Positions 22,871-34,304 are shown, counted from the first letter of the stretch. The stretch: 64,000 bases of DNA from Heliocidaris tuberculata (GCA_025618425.1 CM046837.1:20301303-20365302), one strand, 5' to 3'. Numbers and translations: made by a program. Notes: generated by a model from the letters alone, not told the origin.

Positions 22871-23850
22871 GAGTTGGTCATTAGACGAAACGATGATTAG
22901 ATCAAATGGGACTTAGACCAGACGGCTATTAGTCCAGATGACAATTAGACCAAATGACAATTATTCCAAATGGTTATTAGACTAAATGGGTGTTGACTAA
23001 ATAATAGACCTATTGAGGTTAGGCTAACTGACAAATGGACCAAGTGATGCGTAGACCTAATGGGTATTAGACTAATTGGGTTCAGACCATTTGATGATTA
23101 GATGAAATGGCAATTAGATCAATTGATAATGGACCAAATGGTCATTAGACCAAATGGGTATTAGATGAATTGACTATAGACCAAATGGTAATCAAATGGT
23201 AATTAGACAAAATGACAATTAGACCAAATGGTAATTGAGCGAAATGATGATTAGACCAATTGGTTATTAGATCAACTGATATTAGACCGGATGATGTTAG
23301 ACCAATTGGCTATTAGACCAACTGGCTGTAGACCAAGTGACAATAAAACTATATAACTATGACAAGCTAACCTATTTGTCTCTATTTTTAGACCAAATGG
23401 TTATATAAAGAATAAATATTAGACCAAACGTTTATCAGACGAACTGAGAATTGGATCAAACGATGATTAGACGAAATAGTAATTAGAAGAAGTGATGATT
23501 AGATGATGTGGGTGTTAGACCAACTGGGTTTAGACAAAATGGCTGTTAGACGAAATGATGATTAGACCAACTGGTTCTAGCCGAAATAGATATTGGACCA
23601 AGTGAACATTAGACGAACTGATTATTAGACCAAGTGATGTTTAGACCAAGCGGGTATTACACCAAATGTGTTTTAGACGAAGTGATTAAACTGATTATTA
23701 GACCAATTGGTTATTAAAAGAAATGTTGATTAGACGAATTGGTGATGGACGAATTGTTGTTAGACCGAATGATGTTAGACCATTTGGCTATTAGACCAAG
23801 TGGCATAAGACCAAGTGACAATTTATCATTATAATAACTGATCTTACATA
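22870..23850. repeat. ATTAGACC minisatellite (right arm, inverted GTCTAAT array)
   Basis: About 50 units of ATTAGACCAAATGGT-type sequence occur. The part at 23270-23850 mirrors 15735-16170 unit by unit. The part at 22870-23270 is extra, so the right array is longer. Confidence 0.85.
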
Positions 23851-23859
23851 GGTGCATTA

Positions 23860-24103
23860 TGCAAGCAATGAGTTTTTACATTTGTGGTAAAAATGGAATT
23901 TTTTACATTTGTAGGCGAAATGTTTTTACATTTGTGGTTAATAAACAGATTTTTACATTTGTGGGCGATTTTTTTTCACATTTGTGGTTATTTTTACACT
24001 TGTGGTTGACATGTTATGACATTTGTGGTTATTTTGACATTTGCGGGTGCAATGTTTTTACATTTGTGGTTGATTTTTACATTTGTGGGCTCTACACTCG
24101 TAT
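23860..24103. repeat. ACATTTGTGG minisatellite (right arm)
   Basis: This is the inverted counterpart of 15448-15715. The order of variant units is kept (GGCGAAATG, GGCGATTTTTTT, ACACTTGTGG, ACATTTGCGG). The 93-codon frame across it (23859-24140) is repeat-derived. Confidence 0.85.
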
Positions 24104-24109
24104 ACACTC

Positions 24110-25355
24110 GTTTTACAAGTATGACACAGACAAGTATTGAAATTGATATTTACCATTTGGAGATAGATTAATCTATAACACACGTTTCCCCATATACCCA
24201 GCCTGGGATATCTTGCAATATGGGCAGTCTCAAACAGATTACTATTCCAATTGTATTTCAAGCCAGTATTATGAACTATACAGTTTTGATCTTCTATCTT
24301 TTTACTTGCAACCTATGTTCCTGTGGCAAAAAGTCAAAGTCAGCAATTTAAAATTTTTGGCAGCGTCAAATGGTTTAATTGCGGTTTACATGGTATAACA
24401 ATTACTTTCGTTTTACTTGAGTCACTTAGTCATGTCGTCAGTTTCCAAAATGAATGTTAATGTTGCACTTGTATTACAAGTCATTAAGCCAGTTTAATGA
24501 ACTATAGCTGATTTATCTACAAGGGTTTTATTAGGGTTTGACGATTCACCTTTTTATTACCTTAATCCGTTATTTCATTCATACGATTGACCTATTGCAT
24601 AATTGGTGTTCTTCGTGAAATATTGTTTTTCCCTCTTTTTTTCATTTCAGTTGGAAACTTTCTTTTCTATAAGTTGGCTTTAATGGCATTCAACCAATTA
24701 TTTTTTGTGTTCTGTTTACTTATAATTGATATGTTGATATAATTTTGTTTTTTTTTTAAAGATAAATTACAGGCCTTTGAAATGAACAAATATTAATTTG
24801 TGTATTTTTTCTTCGTTGAGGTATCACAGATACAATACAGTAAACTCTCTATAATAACTGTGGATACAAGCAAAATGCTGGGCCTGATAAGGCTTGTTCA
24901 CATATGAGCCATTTGTCAACGAGACATGTACCTTAGCACCAAAGGAGTGCATGTTCACTTTGGTCAATAAAACTTCTTAAATTCCACCAGTACACCAAAC
25001 CATCACCGAAAATCTAACCATAGACATTTATCTCAACATTTCCAATTCAATTATCTTACCTCCTGTCAGAATTTTAAGTGTTAATAGCTGGAAATCTTAC
25101 TGAACTTAATCTTCTTAAGCACCAAGCGACATGTCACGGCGACAAATCACTCATTTGTGAGCAAGCCTTTTTACAACTATTTGAAAATAGTTGTCTGAAT
25201 TCGCACTAAGAAAAGTTAGAATAAACTAAATTCTCTGACAAATGGAAGATTCAATGAACCAGAAACTATTTATGTTATAAAGAGTTCACAGTAAGGCATG
25301 AATCATTAATATAAATAATGTGACATAAAGCAAAATTGCAATTTAAGATGTTCCC
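24110..25355. other. Right-arm DNA without clear left-arm counterpart
   Basis: AT-rich, with short frames only and no recognisable gene. It separates the ACATTTGTGG array from the GGACTC array, while the same interval on the left arm (15240-15445) is much shorter and has a poly(A) run, so one arm gained or lost about 1 kb. Confidence 0.45.
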
Positions 25356-25358
25356 ATC

Positions 25359-25505
25359 GGGACTCGGCCTCGGACTCGGACTCGGACTCGGACTCGGACT
25401 CGGACTCGGACTCGGATGTCCAGGACTCGGGACTCGGATGCCAGGACTCGGACTTGGACTCGGACTCGGACTCGGACTCGGACTCGGACTCGGATGGGAT
25501 GGACT
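25359..25505. repeat. GGACTC hexamer array (right arm)
   Basis: About 20 copies of GGACTC, with small breaks (ATGTCCAGGACTCGG). Frames in all registers are open here and read Leu-Gly or Ser-Glu repeats; these are not genes. Confidence 0.9.
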
Positions 25506-25679
25506 CGACTACAGCACTGCACACAGATATGCATCAGAAAGCGAATTCGCTAAAATCTCATTTCACAGAATCCCCCAAATGACCCTTGTGACTTTTGAAA
25601 AGTGACAATTAGTTACGCTATTTTGATTTAGGGGGAAGTTACTTTTTTTATTGTGTTTAGCTAGAATGTTTTGAACTGT

Positions 25680-26160
25680 CGCAAAGCCTGCGAACAACAC
25701 TGTCTCTCAACCTCTGTTGTTATACTATTGATTTTCTCTTTTGTCATCTTGTCTTTCTATCTTTGTTTTACCTTATTTTCATCGTTCTCTCATCTTCTAT
25801 TTTTATGTTTCCCTATATTACTCTTTGTTTTCATCATTCCATCATCTTCTAATTTCACAATATGCCTTATTTGCTCTGTTTCTCTTTATAATAATAATAA
25901 TAGTGGGTTCTTATATAGCGCACATGTCTGTCAGACTTGACACTCCTGGTGCTCCACATGTTTTCTTTTTATTATTATTATTATCTTCTCCTTTCTCATC
26001 TCATCTTATCTCTTGTTTTACCATTCCTCTTTATTTATCTTTAATTTTCACCTGTCAGCTTCTCAACAAAATAGACGATACAGACGTCATTCCATGCACA
26101 TCTTTTTGATACAATTGCAATTCTAGTCTTTGTTCTTGAAAAGAAAATTAGGTAGAATCA
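25680..26160. other. T-rich spacer with a (TAA)n-tailed repeat fragment
   Basis: Pyrimidine-rich DNA produces artefactual hydrophobic frames at 25671-26109. The segment AATAATAATAATAGTGGGTT, CTTATATAGCGCACATGTC and GTGCTCCACATG (about 25889-25965) resembles a common interspersed repeat end with a trinucleotide tail. Confidence 0.4.
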
Positions 26161-26548
26161 TTTTAGTGCACAAAACACACTTACCAAATTACCCCCCCCC
26201 CCCTTGTGTTTAGTGCACAAAACACACTTAACAAAAAAAAAAAAAATACGCCCAACACTCCAATGGAGATTACTTTTTAGATGACTCGACAAATGGACAA
26301 TCCAGTATTCCATGTCATTATGAATATTTATGTAACTGGAATTACTTTTTTAATTTATGATTAAATTTCATATTTTTAATGATTATGATTAATATTCATT
26401 TATTCACGGCTGATAAATGAGGAATCGACAAACCGTTCGAATTATGCATTTTTCGTGGCTTTTATTTATCATTGGTTACTGTCTTTTCCACATGTATCAT
26501 TTTACCATGGCGGTACATGAATTCATTCCAATATTATGACTCTATTAC

Positions 26549-28568
26549 CGTTGTAGTAAAATCACGCAAAACCGTTATAACGCAAACCCGTAATAAATTG
26601 ACGTCAAAATAGTTAATCGATTACCAGGAGATCACTCTCCGCGCTCCACTGTGCAAGAGAATTTGCACGCAAACCCTATGTGAATGGAGAAGGCATAAAC
26701 TATTCCAAGATGCGTTCTCAATCTTTAAATTCACAGGGACGGCTTTAAAAGCAATGGGACAACTGCAAAATACGATACTTTTGAAAAAAAATTATATACT
26801 TGATCAATCTATCCGCGCCGAATTTTTTTTCCCCGTGGCGTTTTGCTATAAATCAATCAAAATCATAATTCATCTTTTGCAAGCAGCTGAAAAGAACGCC
26901 TGATAGATGCAATGACAGTGTTGTTGGTCAAATATCCACGTGTGTATGATGACCAAAACGGCTGGATTGGCAGCAGTAAGTACTATAGTATTTCTTTGTT
27001 TTTCTTGTATCTTCATTCTTTTCTTGTATCTTCATTCTTTTCTGATGATTTTCTTTGTTTTTCTTCTCTCTTGTCTTCTTTTTCTTATGTATTCCTTTGA
27101 TTTTTCCTCTGTCTTTTTTCTTAATGTATTTCTTTTTTTTTTCTCTCTGTCTTCTTTTGATTTCTTAATGTATTTGTTTCTCTTCTATCTTCTTTTTTCC
27201 TTATGTATTTCTTTGTTTTACTTCTCTCTGTCTTCTTTTTTTCCTTATGCATTTTTTTGTTTTTCTCCTTTCTTCTTTTTCCATTATGTATTTCTTTGTT
27301 TTTCTTCTCTCTTCTTTTCCCTTATGTATTTCTTTGTTTTTCTTCTCTCCGTCTTCCTTTCCTTATGTATTCCTTTGTTTTTCTTCTCTTCGTCTTCCTT
27401 TCATTATGTATTTCTTTGTTTTTCTTCCATCTTCTTTTTTCCTTATGTATTTCTTTGTTTTTATTCTCCATATCTTCCTTTTTTTCTTTATGTATTTCTT
27501 TGTTTTTCTTCGCTCTTCTTTTTTCCTTATGTATCCCTTTGTTTTTCTTCTTTCTGTCTTCCTTTTTCCTTATGTATTTCTTTGTTTTTATTCTCTCTGT
27601 CTTCCCTTTTTCCTTATGTATTTCTTTGTTTTTCTTCTCTTTGTCTTCCCTTTTTTCTTAAGTATTTCTTTGTTTTTCTTCGCTCTTCTTTTTTCCTTAT
27701 GTATTCCTTTGTTTTTCTTCTCTTCGTCTTCCTTTCATTATGTATTTCTTTGTTTTTCTTCCATCTTCTTTTTTCCTTATGTATTTCTTTGTTTTTATTC
27801 TCCATATCTTCCTTTTTTCTTTATGTATTTCTTTGTTTTTCTTCGCTCTTCTTTTTTCCTTATGTATCCCTTTGTTTTTCTTCTCTCTGTCTTCCTTTTT
27901 CCTTATGTATTTCTTTGTTTTTCTTCTATCTTCTTTATTCCTTATGTATTTCTTTGTTTTTATTCTCTCTGTCTTCCCTTTTTCCTTATGTATTTCTTTG
28001 TTTTTCTCCGCTCTTCTTTTTTTCTTATGTATTCTTTTGTTTTTCTTCTCTCTGTCTTCCTTTTTTCCTTATGTATTTCTTTGTTTTTATTTTCCATATC
28101 TTCTTTTTATTTCTTTATGTATTTCTTTGTTTTTCTTCACTCTTCTTTTTTCCTTATGTATTTCTTTGTTTTTCTTCTCTGTCTTCCTTTTTCCTTATGT
28201 ATTTCTTTGTTTTTATTCTTTATATCTTCTTTTTTCCTTATGTATTTCTTTGTTTTTATTCTTTATATCTTCTTTTTATTTCTTTATGTATTTCTTTGTT
28301 TTTCTTCTCTCTGTCTTCCTTTTCCTTATGTATTTCTTTGTTTTTTTTTTCTCTCTGTTCTTCCTTTTTTCCTTATGTATTTCTTTGTTTGTCTTCTCTC
28401 TGTCTTCCTTTTCAGTATGCACAACACTTGGGTCAAATACGGGCGAACGACTAATAAGAGACTACGAAAATCGCTAGACCGTTCGACCTCGCTGTGCGGG
28501 GCTTACGTAACAATCAGCAAATAAAACGCTAAACCGTTAGAACGGTTTTGCGTGATTTTACTACACTG
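26549..28568. mobile_element. 2-kb TIR element carrying a pyrimidine minisatellite, copy 1
   Basis: TGTAGTAAAATCACGCAAAA (26552-) is inverted at 28541-28565, extended by a CAG outer end on the right side (CACTG at 28564-28568). The left 400 bp (CGTTATAACGCAAACCCG, GATCACTCTCCGCGCTCCAC, ATTCACAGGGACGGCTTT, GGCTGGATTGGCAGCAG) matches the copy at 57567-59291 in inverse orientation. The interior is the satellite at 27000-28420. No transposase is found. A non-autonomous DNA element that amplified its internal repeat is the simplest reading. Confidence 0.8.
27000..28420 (+). repeat. Pyrimidine-rich minisatellite, about 40-50 bp units
   Basis: Roughly 30 units of TTCCTTATGTATTTCTTTG, TTTTTCTTCTCTCTGTCTTC occur, sometimes in higher-order groups. 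All three plus-strand frames stay open for long stretches (the longest is 504 codons at 26940-28454) because the repeat has almost no stop triplets on this strand. The translation is repetitive Phe-Leu-Cys-Ser and has no start context or signal of real coding. Confidence 0.92.
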
Positions 28569-28599
28569 ATTACACACAGATTTGAGTATTCAACCCAAA

Positions 28600-28990
28600 T
28601 ACAGAACTAGTGCTGGAATCTATGCTAAAAAAATGAGGAATCATGTGAACAAATTTAATCTGCACCCCATACATGAACCTTAAAATCAAAATATGTGAAA
28701 TTCAAGCGTGTATCCAGAGAAGGGTTAAACCCATGTCTAGACATGCTAGAAATCCCTCTCGTAAACGAATGTCCCCTCTGCATTGCCACGAGCCCCCTTG
28801 CTGGTCGTCAGGATTGCCCGATCAGACGGGGAAGTTTTTTTTTTTTTTTTTTTTTTAATGTAACCCGGATGCACCACCCATTCCTAACTCTCGATTCCAG
28901 CAAAAGTGTTCCCAACCGGGCCCCATCATTTCCCTCTAGGTATACCTCCCCGCATGTAAAATCGAGCGAGGCTCCTGAAATTACTTGTCT
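28600..28990. repeat. Duplicated mosaic segment, copy 1 of 3
   Basis: Shares CAAGCGTGTATCCAGAGAAG, GAATGTCCCCTCTGCATTGC and ACCCGGATGCACCACCCATTC with 30130-30480. Its end (CCTCCCCGCATGTAAAATCG, AGCGAGGCTCCT) matches 31785-31817. A poly(T) run at about 28834-28856 replaces a shorter one in copy 2. Confidence 0.8.
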
Positions 28991-29030
28991 TACGAATGGT
29001 AATATAATTTCTTGCTAATATATGTAAGTG

Positions 29031-29286
29031 TAGCCTTTAATCACGGCGGCATGCTGGGTCTTTCCGTCGCTGCTCTATTATACTAGCTCTGTCGATCCTC
29101 AAGAAACGCGCGGTATAGTCCTCTGATATGATTGCGAGAAGTCGACACACGCTTGCAGGCGTGCAGAAGCTGCACGCGTGTCTCGACTTCTCGCAATCAA
29201 AGGACTTTCGCGAGCTTCGATGATCGACAGAGCTAAGAGTAGAGCAGCAATGAAAAGAACTAGCATGCCGCCTTCATGAAAGGCTA
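29031..29286. mobile_element. Foldback MITE, 256 bp, 9-bp target duplication (Mutator-like)
   Basis: The ends are TAGCCTTT inverted, and the arms (about 110 bp each) pair through GGCGGCATGCT, CTAGCTCTGTCGATC and TTGCGAGAAGTCGA. ATGTAAGTG flanks both sides (29022-29030 and 29287-29295). A 9-bp duplication with long TIRs points to the Mutator superfamily. No coding capacity. Confidence 0.82.
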
Positions 29287-29385
29287 ATGTAAGTGTGATG
29301 AAGGCCGAACTTGATGAATTCCGTCCAGGTCATCGACCTATAGTTTAAAACGTGATTTTTTTTTTCATATAGCATGCACTAATAT

Positions 29386-29518
29386 ACTATTAATACATGG
29401 TTGGGAGTGCGTTAGTGCGATCTGGCAACACAAAGGTGTGTATGGTAGACACCACGATAAAAACCTGCGTGTTGCTGGATCACACTAACGCACGAACTCA
29501 CAACCATGTATTAATAGT
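29386..29518. mobile_element. Small hairpin MITE, 133 bp
   Basis: ACTATTAATACATGGTTG at the left is exactly inverted at 29501-29518. Inner pairing continues with GTGCGTTAGTG and GGCAACAC/GTGTTGCTGG. The loop is about 35 bp. No clear target duplication. Confidence 0.7.
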
Positions 29519-29559
29519 TTTATAAAGTAGGTCTACAATCTTAGTGTTTTCTTACAATC

Positions 29560-30020
29560 TTAGTGTTTGATCCGGATACGCCGTGCGTTAGTACTTTTTT
29601 TTTGCACGGTCACGTGGTGTTATTTGACCAATCAGGATGGCTACATTCTTGAACCCGTTTTATAATTGCAATTATACAGCACGTCACTACGTATAATGTA
29701 CACAATGTGCGTGTTTACACCCCCCCCCCCCCCCCGAGGCCACTCCATGACCCCCATTCGGATGAGGTAAGGGCGAAAACCCAATCTTCAGACCCTTGAT
29801 CTGAGAAAACATGACTGGGACAAAATTCCCTCACTGCCCACGACTGCGGAGCCACCCTTAAACCGCAGATGTTAGTGTGACCAAGCATTTTGCTCCAGAT
29901 GCGAGTAATCGTTTAGTTTGTTAGCATTACCCTTGGGAAATACAATTCTCCTGTAAATCACAAACAAAATCACTGAATGCTTTCAAACCCGCGGTATATA
30001 CAGCGGAAACTCGTATAACG
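29560..30020. other. Unplaced DNA with a poly(C) run
   Basis: A C-run (29720-29736) precedes GAGGCCACTCCATGACCCCC. No gene or element edge is recognised. Confidence 0.4.
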
Positions 30021-30029
30021 AGGTTCTTG

Positions 30030-30500
30030 GTACCATTAAAGTTACCATACTACAGTAGGAATGCCGTTATGCATGCAAATAGTCAAGTTAACAGCAAACA
30101 ACAAAACGATATGGTGATAAAGAGCTGGGATTCAAACCAATATTATGATTACGGAATTAGTGCTGTAATCTATGCTGAAAATGAGGAATTATGTGAATAA
30201 ATGAAATCTGCACCCCATAAAATCAAAATATGTGAAAGCCAAGCGTGTATCCAGAGAAGGGTTAAACCCACGGCTAGAAACCCCCTCTCGTAAACGAATG
30301 TCCCCTCTGCATTGCCACGAGCCCCCCTCCCCCTTTTTTTTTTTTGCTAGCCGTCAGGAATGCCCAAATCAGACGAGGAAGATTTTTATGTAACACGGAT
30401 GCGACGCAACCCGGATGCACCACCCATTCCCAGCTCTCATCAACGCAAAAGTGTTCCCAACCTGGCCCCATCACTTCCCTCCAGGCCCCAGGCCCCAGGC
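30030..30500. repeat. Duplicated mosaic segment, copy 2 of 3
   Basis: Matches 28600-28930 and, at its left part (GTTACCATACTACAGTAGGA, AATGCCGTTA, CAGCAAACAACAAAACGA), matches 31820-31875. At 30480 it changes to GGCCCCAGGCCCCAGGCC and a poly(T) run flanked by inverted GTGCTGCAGCACCCCC and GGGTGCACAGCACCCCC. Confidence 0.75.
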
Positions 30501-30659
30501 CGGGGCTGTTGGAGGTGCTGCAGCACCCCCGGATTTTTTTTTTTTTTTTTTTTGGAAGGGGTGCACAGCACCCCCTAGATGGCTGAAGATGCCGGGGGTG
30601 CCGCATCATCCCCATATTTCTATACGGGCACTTTCCCCAGGCAGTACTTAAAGCAGAGG

Positions 30660-31740
30660 TGCAAAAGAGAGAAAGGGAAGAAACTTAGCTCAAAGGAGAA
30701 TTGAACCCAGAATATAAATGTACTTATGTTCAAAGGTGTAATATATTCTTAATCATTGGCCTGTATCACTTTCCAAATAAAATATCAGAAAAGGGTTTAA
30801 ATCAAGACATTCTAGCACACGGTATCAGCTGCTCACACTTTACATGGGGGATGCCATTTTCTTGATGATATGGAGTTGTACATGAACCACTGGAAACCGT
30901 TCCAGTCCGCAATATATTTTTTTTTAATCCTAGAGCTAAATTGCTTCTCTTCATTACAAAACTCCTCATATATGATGAAAAACATATAACAGGTGTATAC
31001 ATATATCTTAAATTTTGAAATTTATAGATTTCTTTTTAAATTCTCTGGTTTGCTAAATACAGAAATCGATTTCTTGGGCTTGCCTGGCAGAGCAGAACAT
31101 TATTTATACAACGCCCATTCTGACTATTGAAGTCCATTATCTCAAAGCAGGTGAATGCAAAGTTTGTAACTACTGACGCTCGGGAAAGTTATCGTCCATA
31201 ATTTTGAATTAATTTGCGCCATCGCGTACGTCAATGTATCAATAAAATAGATATATATTTAGTAAAATAGTAATTTTCAAAGAAATATAGAACACATTAT
31301 CGTGTTTAGAATATATGTATATATCTGTTAAATACTTCAAATCTCAAATGGGATTTTGTATCAGGAAGAAAGACAATTTTGCATTCGGATTAAAAATATC
31401 TTTATGTAGCTGTCACACCTTGGCGTTTTAGCTAAATCACCACGGTCGCCAATCGCCAACGCTATGCATGAGTTAGACTATCGTTGGGCATAAGTTGTGA
31501 ACACCGGCAACACGCTACGCATTCGTTTTTATAATTTATCGAAACGTTCTATATAAGTATACCGCTCGGTTGCTTTGCTCGGTTGCTTTGCTCCCTTGCT
31601 CGTAGAAAGACGTGGGATAAGTTGAGAGGGGGGGGGGGGGTTAGGGGCGCAAATTTGAATTTTGCCCCGGGCGCCATAATTCTTAGATAAGCAACTGAAT
31701 TTGAAAAAAAAAAAAAAAAAAAAATCTGCTCACAGCACCC
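30660..31740. other. Unplaced AT-rich DNA
   Basis: No gene is recognised. It ends in a G-run (31628-31640) and a poly(A) run (31704-31722) that precede the third mosaic copy. Confidence 0.4.
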
Positions 31741-31756
31741 CCAGTAAGAAAATGGT

Positions 31757-31900
31757 TCCCAGGGGCCTGCTTCCCTCCAGGTATATAACCCCGCATGTAA
31801 AATCGAGCGAGGCTCCTAAGTTACCATGCTACAGCAGAAATGCCGTTAGTTAACAACAAACAACAAAACGAATGGTATAAAGAAATGGGTCCAGGGATAT
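31757..31900. repeat. Duplicated mosaic segment, copy 3 of 3
   Basis: CTTCCCTCCAGGTATATAAC, CCGCATGTAAAATCGAGCGA joins the end of copy 1 to GTTACCATGCTACAGCAGAA, which matches the start of copy 2. Copy 3 therefore shows the original continuous order of pieces that the other two copies have split. Confidence 0.7.
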
Positions 31901-32249
31901 TATTCTGCTATAATAACATTGTTATAGCAGGGACCTGCAACGTAAAGAGACACAATCAACCCCACTGTCAATTGTAACTCTTCAGTACATGGTTTGCCAG
32001 AGACTTACAATTCAAATCAATCCGACGGTGAGACCGATCGTATTTCCTATGTTACAGGGCACAGATCTCTTTAGCCGAGTTTCCACTGTACCCTATATAT
32101 TCGATCGCTTGACCTACAATCATTAAATCCAATCTACATGCATAATTGCCTTCGCATCTGTGAGACAACACGGGTATCGTGTCAGTCCTTAAACCAAACA
32201 AAATCATTATTACAGAATCAATGCTTGCAAGAAAACTTAATACTATACA

Positions 32250-32960
32250 GACCTCCCCCCCACCCACCCCGCCCCACCCCCTTGTGTTAAACCATATTTT
32301 ACGCCAAACACTCTACTGGAGATAACTTTTTAGCTGACTCGACAATCCAATATTCCATGTCATTATGATTATTTGTGTAACTGGAATTACTTTTTAATTT
32401 AAAGGCATGGATTAACTTTGCCCAGGATTGAAAAAAAAAAAATCACTGTTCCAGCTAATGCTGTAATCATAATTGCAATCCTTTAGCTCAGACAGGAATC
32501 GCCTGAGTTTTATAAGCTGATCGGTCGTTTATATATGAAGATATTTACGATTGAACATTGATGTCGGGATAGAGTACCACCGAACCCTAAAGAACTCTTA
32601 CGGTTGGCATACCTCGCTCTATCACAGAATACCGTACGGGCTGGAAACCCGCTGTGAAATCGCCAAGCGCTGGTGCTTGGTTTTTGTGACTGCAGCGCAG
32701 CGAAGAAGCCGAGCGACTTGCGCTAGCGATTGATCGCGATTTTCTCTTTTTTAGGACAGTAAACGGGTTCCATTTTTTCGCATACTTTCACATATCCCTA
32801 GTTATAAATGTAGTTAGAGGACTGCACACACTTCACTGGCATTTGAGCTGATTTTACAATTTTTCACAAAGTTAATCAATCACTTTAAGATTATATTTCT
32901 TATGTTTAATGAGCATGATTAATATACATTTAAATAAGAAATATGCATAGAGTTTTGTTA
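32250..32960. repeat. Paralogue of 26160-26440, split by an insertion
   Basis: CTTGTGTT, GCCAAACACTCTACTGGAGA, TATTCCATGTCATTATGA and ACTGGAATTAC match 26200-26350. Homology resumes after 32888 with TTATGTTTAATGAGCATGAT, matching 26380-26400. Confidence 0.7.
32403..32883. mobile_element. 481-bp TIR insertion flanked by TTTAA
   Basis: Ends AGGCATGGATTAACTTTG and, reverse-complemented from the right, GTGATTGATTAACTTTG. TTTAA is present at 32398-32402 and 32884-32888. The related locus at 26340-26370 lacks the insert, which fixes its limits. The interior has no recognised gene. Confidence 0.65.
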
Positions 32961-32999
32961 CGAAATTCCATTGGTAAATAATATATTAGTACATCGTTG

Positions 33000-33420
33000 A
33001 ACTTGAATGAGTTAGCCCTTGTATGTAAAAACGTAACGTATGAAAGGGTGGAGCATGATGTTAAACAATTAAAGAATAAGCCTAGGTTTAGTAGAGCTCA
33101 AAGTTTTAGATGGCAGTTGGAGTAAACAAGACTATTATCTTTATTGGTATGGGTCTTTTTACTCGTCCCTCTGCAAGCAAGTTAAATAAGGAAAGGACTA
33201 TGCTAGGTATTAGAACAGGTACTATGCACGTATACTATGACGTATGTGAACAGCTGTCCTAATAATATCTTGTTCCTCCTAAGCTGTTTGACTGGGACAA
33301 CGCGAAAAAGTTATCAATTGTACCTCACTTGCCACAGACCAGGTGAGACGTTTGACAAGACTTCAAGACAACCAAACAGCTACAATAAATCTATGCTGCT
33401 AGAGGTTTGCCATTGAGTTT
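33000..33420. repeat. Interspersed repeat shared with 59545-59960 and 63640-63703
   Basis: Shared blocks include TTAGCCCTTGTATGTAAAAACG, TGGCAGTTGGAGTAAAC, GTACC...CACAGACCAGGTGAGACGTTTGAC and GGTTTGCCATTGAGT. The copies are all plus orientation. Identity unknown; no frame is conserved. Confidence 0.6.
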
Positions 33421-33449
33421 CCCCTTATCAAGGTTCCCCTAATCGCTTT

Positions 33450-34031
33450 TCACATGCCTAAAACTTTTTTTTTCGGGAGGGGTGGAGGGGGGGCTATTTT
33501 CTCTGTCTTTACACTATTTCTTCAGAAAATCCTTTTAACTAATTTTTAATGAAAATAGGAATAAAATAGTATATTTTAGTATATTTTCTTCCAGTTTTTT
33601 TAAACAACAGAATAGTTTTACTATTTTCTTGTAAAAAAGGGAAGAAAATAGTATATTTTTCTCCTATTGTAAAAACAGCAGCAAAGCTTTCACTACATTG
33701 TGGTAAATAGAAAAAAAAAGAAAATAGTAAACAAATTTCAAAACCTGTTTTTTGTCTTATTGCACAGTGACTTTATATTTTAGACTATTTTCAAAACTCA
33801 TCTTTTTTATAATCCATTTTCGAATTAAAATTTGAGACTATGAAAGGTTCATATTTTTTCGGCTATTCCCAAACCTTAACTGTTTTGGAATAGCGCTTTT
33901 TTAAAATCTATGTTTTAACTCTTTTGTTTGTAGTATGAAAAAGTTATATATTCAGGCTATTACAATTTTTTATTTATCTGCAAGATATTTTTTTACCTAT
34001 CTTTTGAACTTCGTATATGTATATATATATA

Positions 34032-34076
<45 letters not shown>

Positions 34077-34249
34077 AATATAAATGTGTTTATATTATTT
34101 CATAAACTGTTTTTGTTTCCAACTTAAAATCTTGGAGTATGAAATATCATATTTCCAGACAATGTTCTAAACTTTAATTTTCTTCCTATCTTTTGAACTT
34201 GTATTCAGGTAGTAAACCTTAATTTTTGGAACAGGATAATATATATGTA

Positions 34250-34304
<55 letters not shown>

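Larger units (their letters stand above)
14661..25676. mobile_element. Giant imperfect inverted repeat (about 11 kb palindrome)
   Basis: The ends pair: AACACAACAAAAGAAGTAAC with CCCCTTAATCAAATTGGCGTAACT (14661-14720) against its near reverse complement at 25611-25676. Moving inward, the arms share CAGTGCTGTA plus a GGACTC hexamer array (15050 and 25520), an ACATTTGTGG array, a GTCTAAT array and a block of X-box satellite units, all in mirrored order. The loop (about 18070-20480) includes a SINE. Arms differ in length because of insertions such as 21960-22870 in the right arm. Visible differences along the arms argue against a simple assembly mirror. No transposase is seen. It could be a giant foldback element or an inverted segmental duplication. 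Confidence 0.8.

Noticed and set aside
25306..25605. Ser-Glu or Leu-Gly repeat proteins
   Set aside because: Products of the GGACTC hexamer array, open in several frames on both strands.
26940..28454. 504-codon open frame as a membrane protein gene
   Set aside because: It is entirely inside a minisatellite, overlapping frames are equally open, and the sequence is a simple Phe-Leu-Ser repeat.
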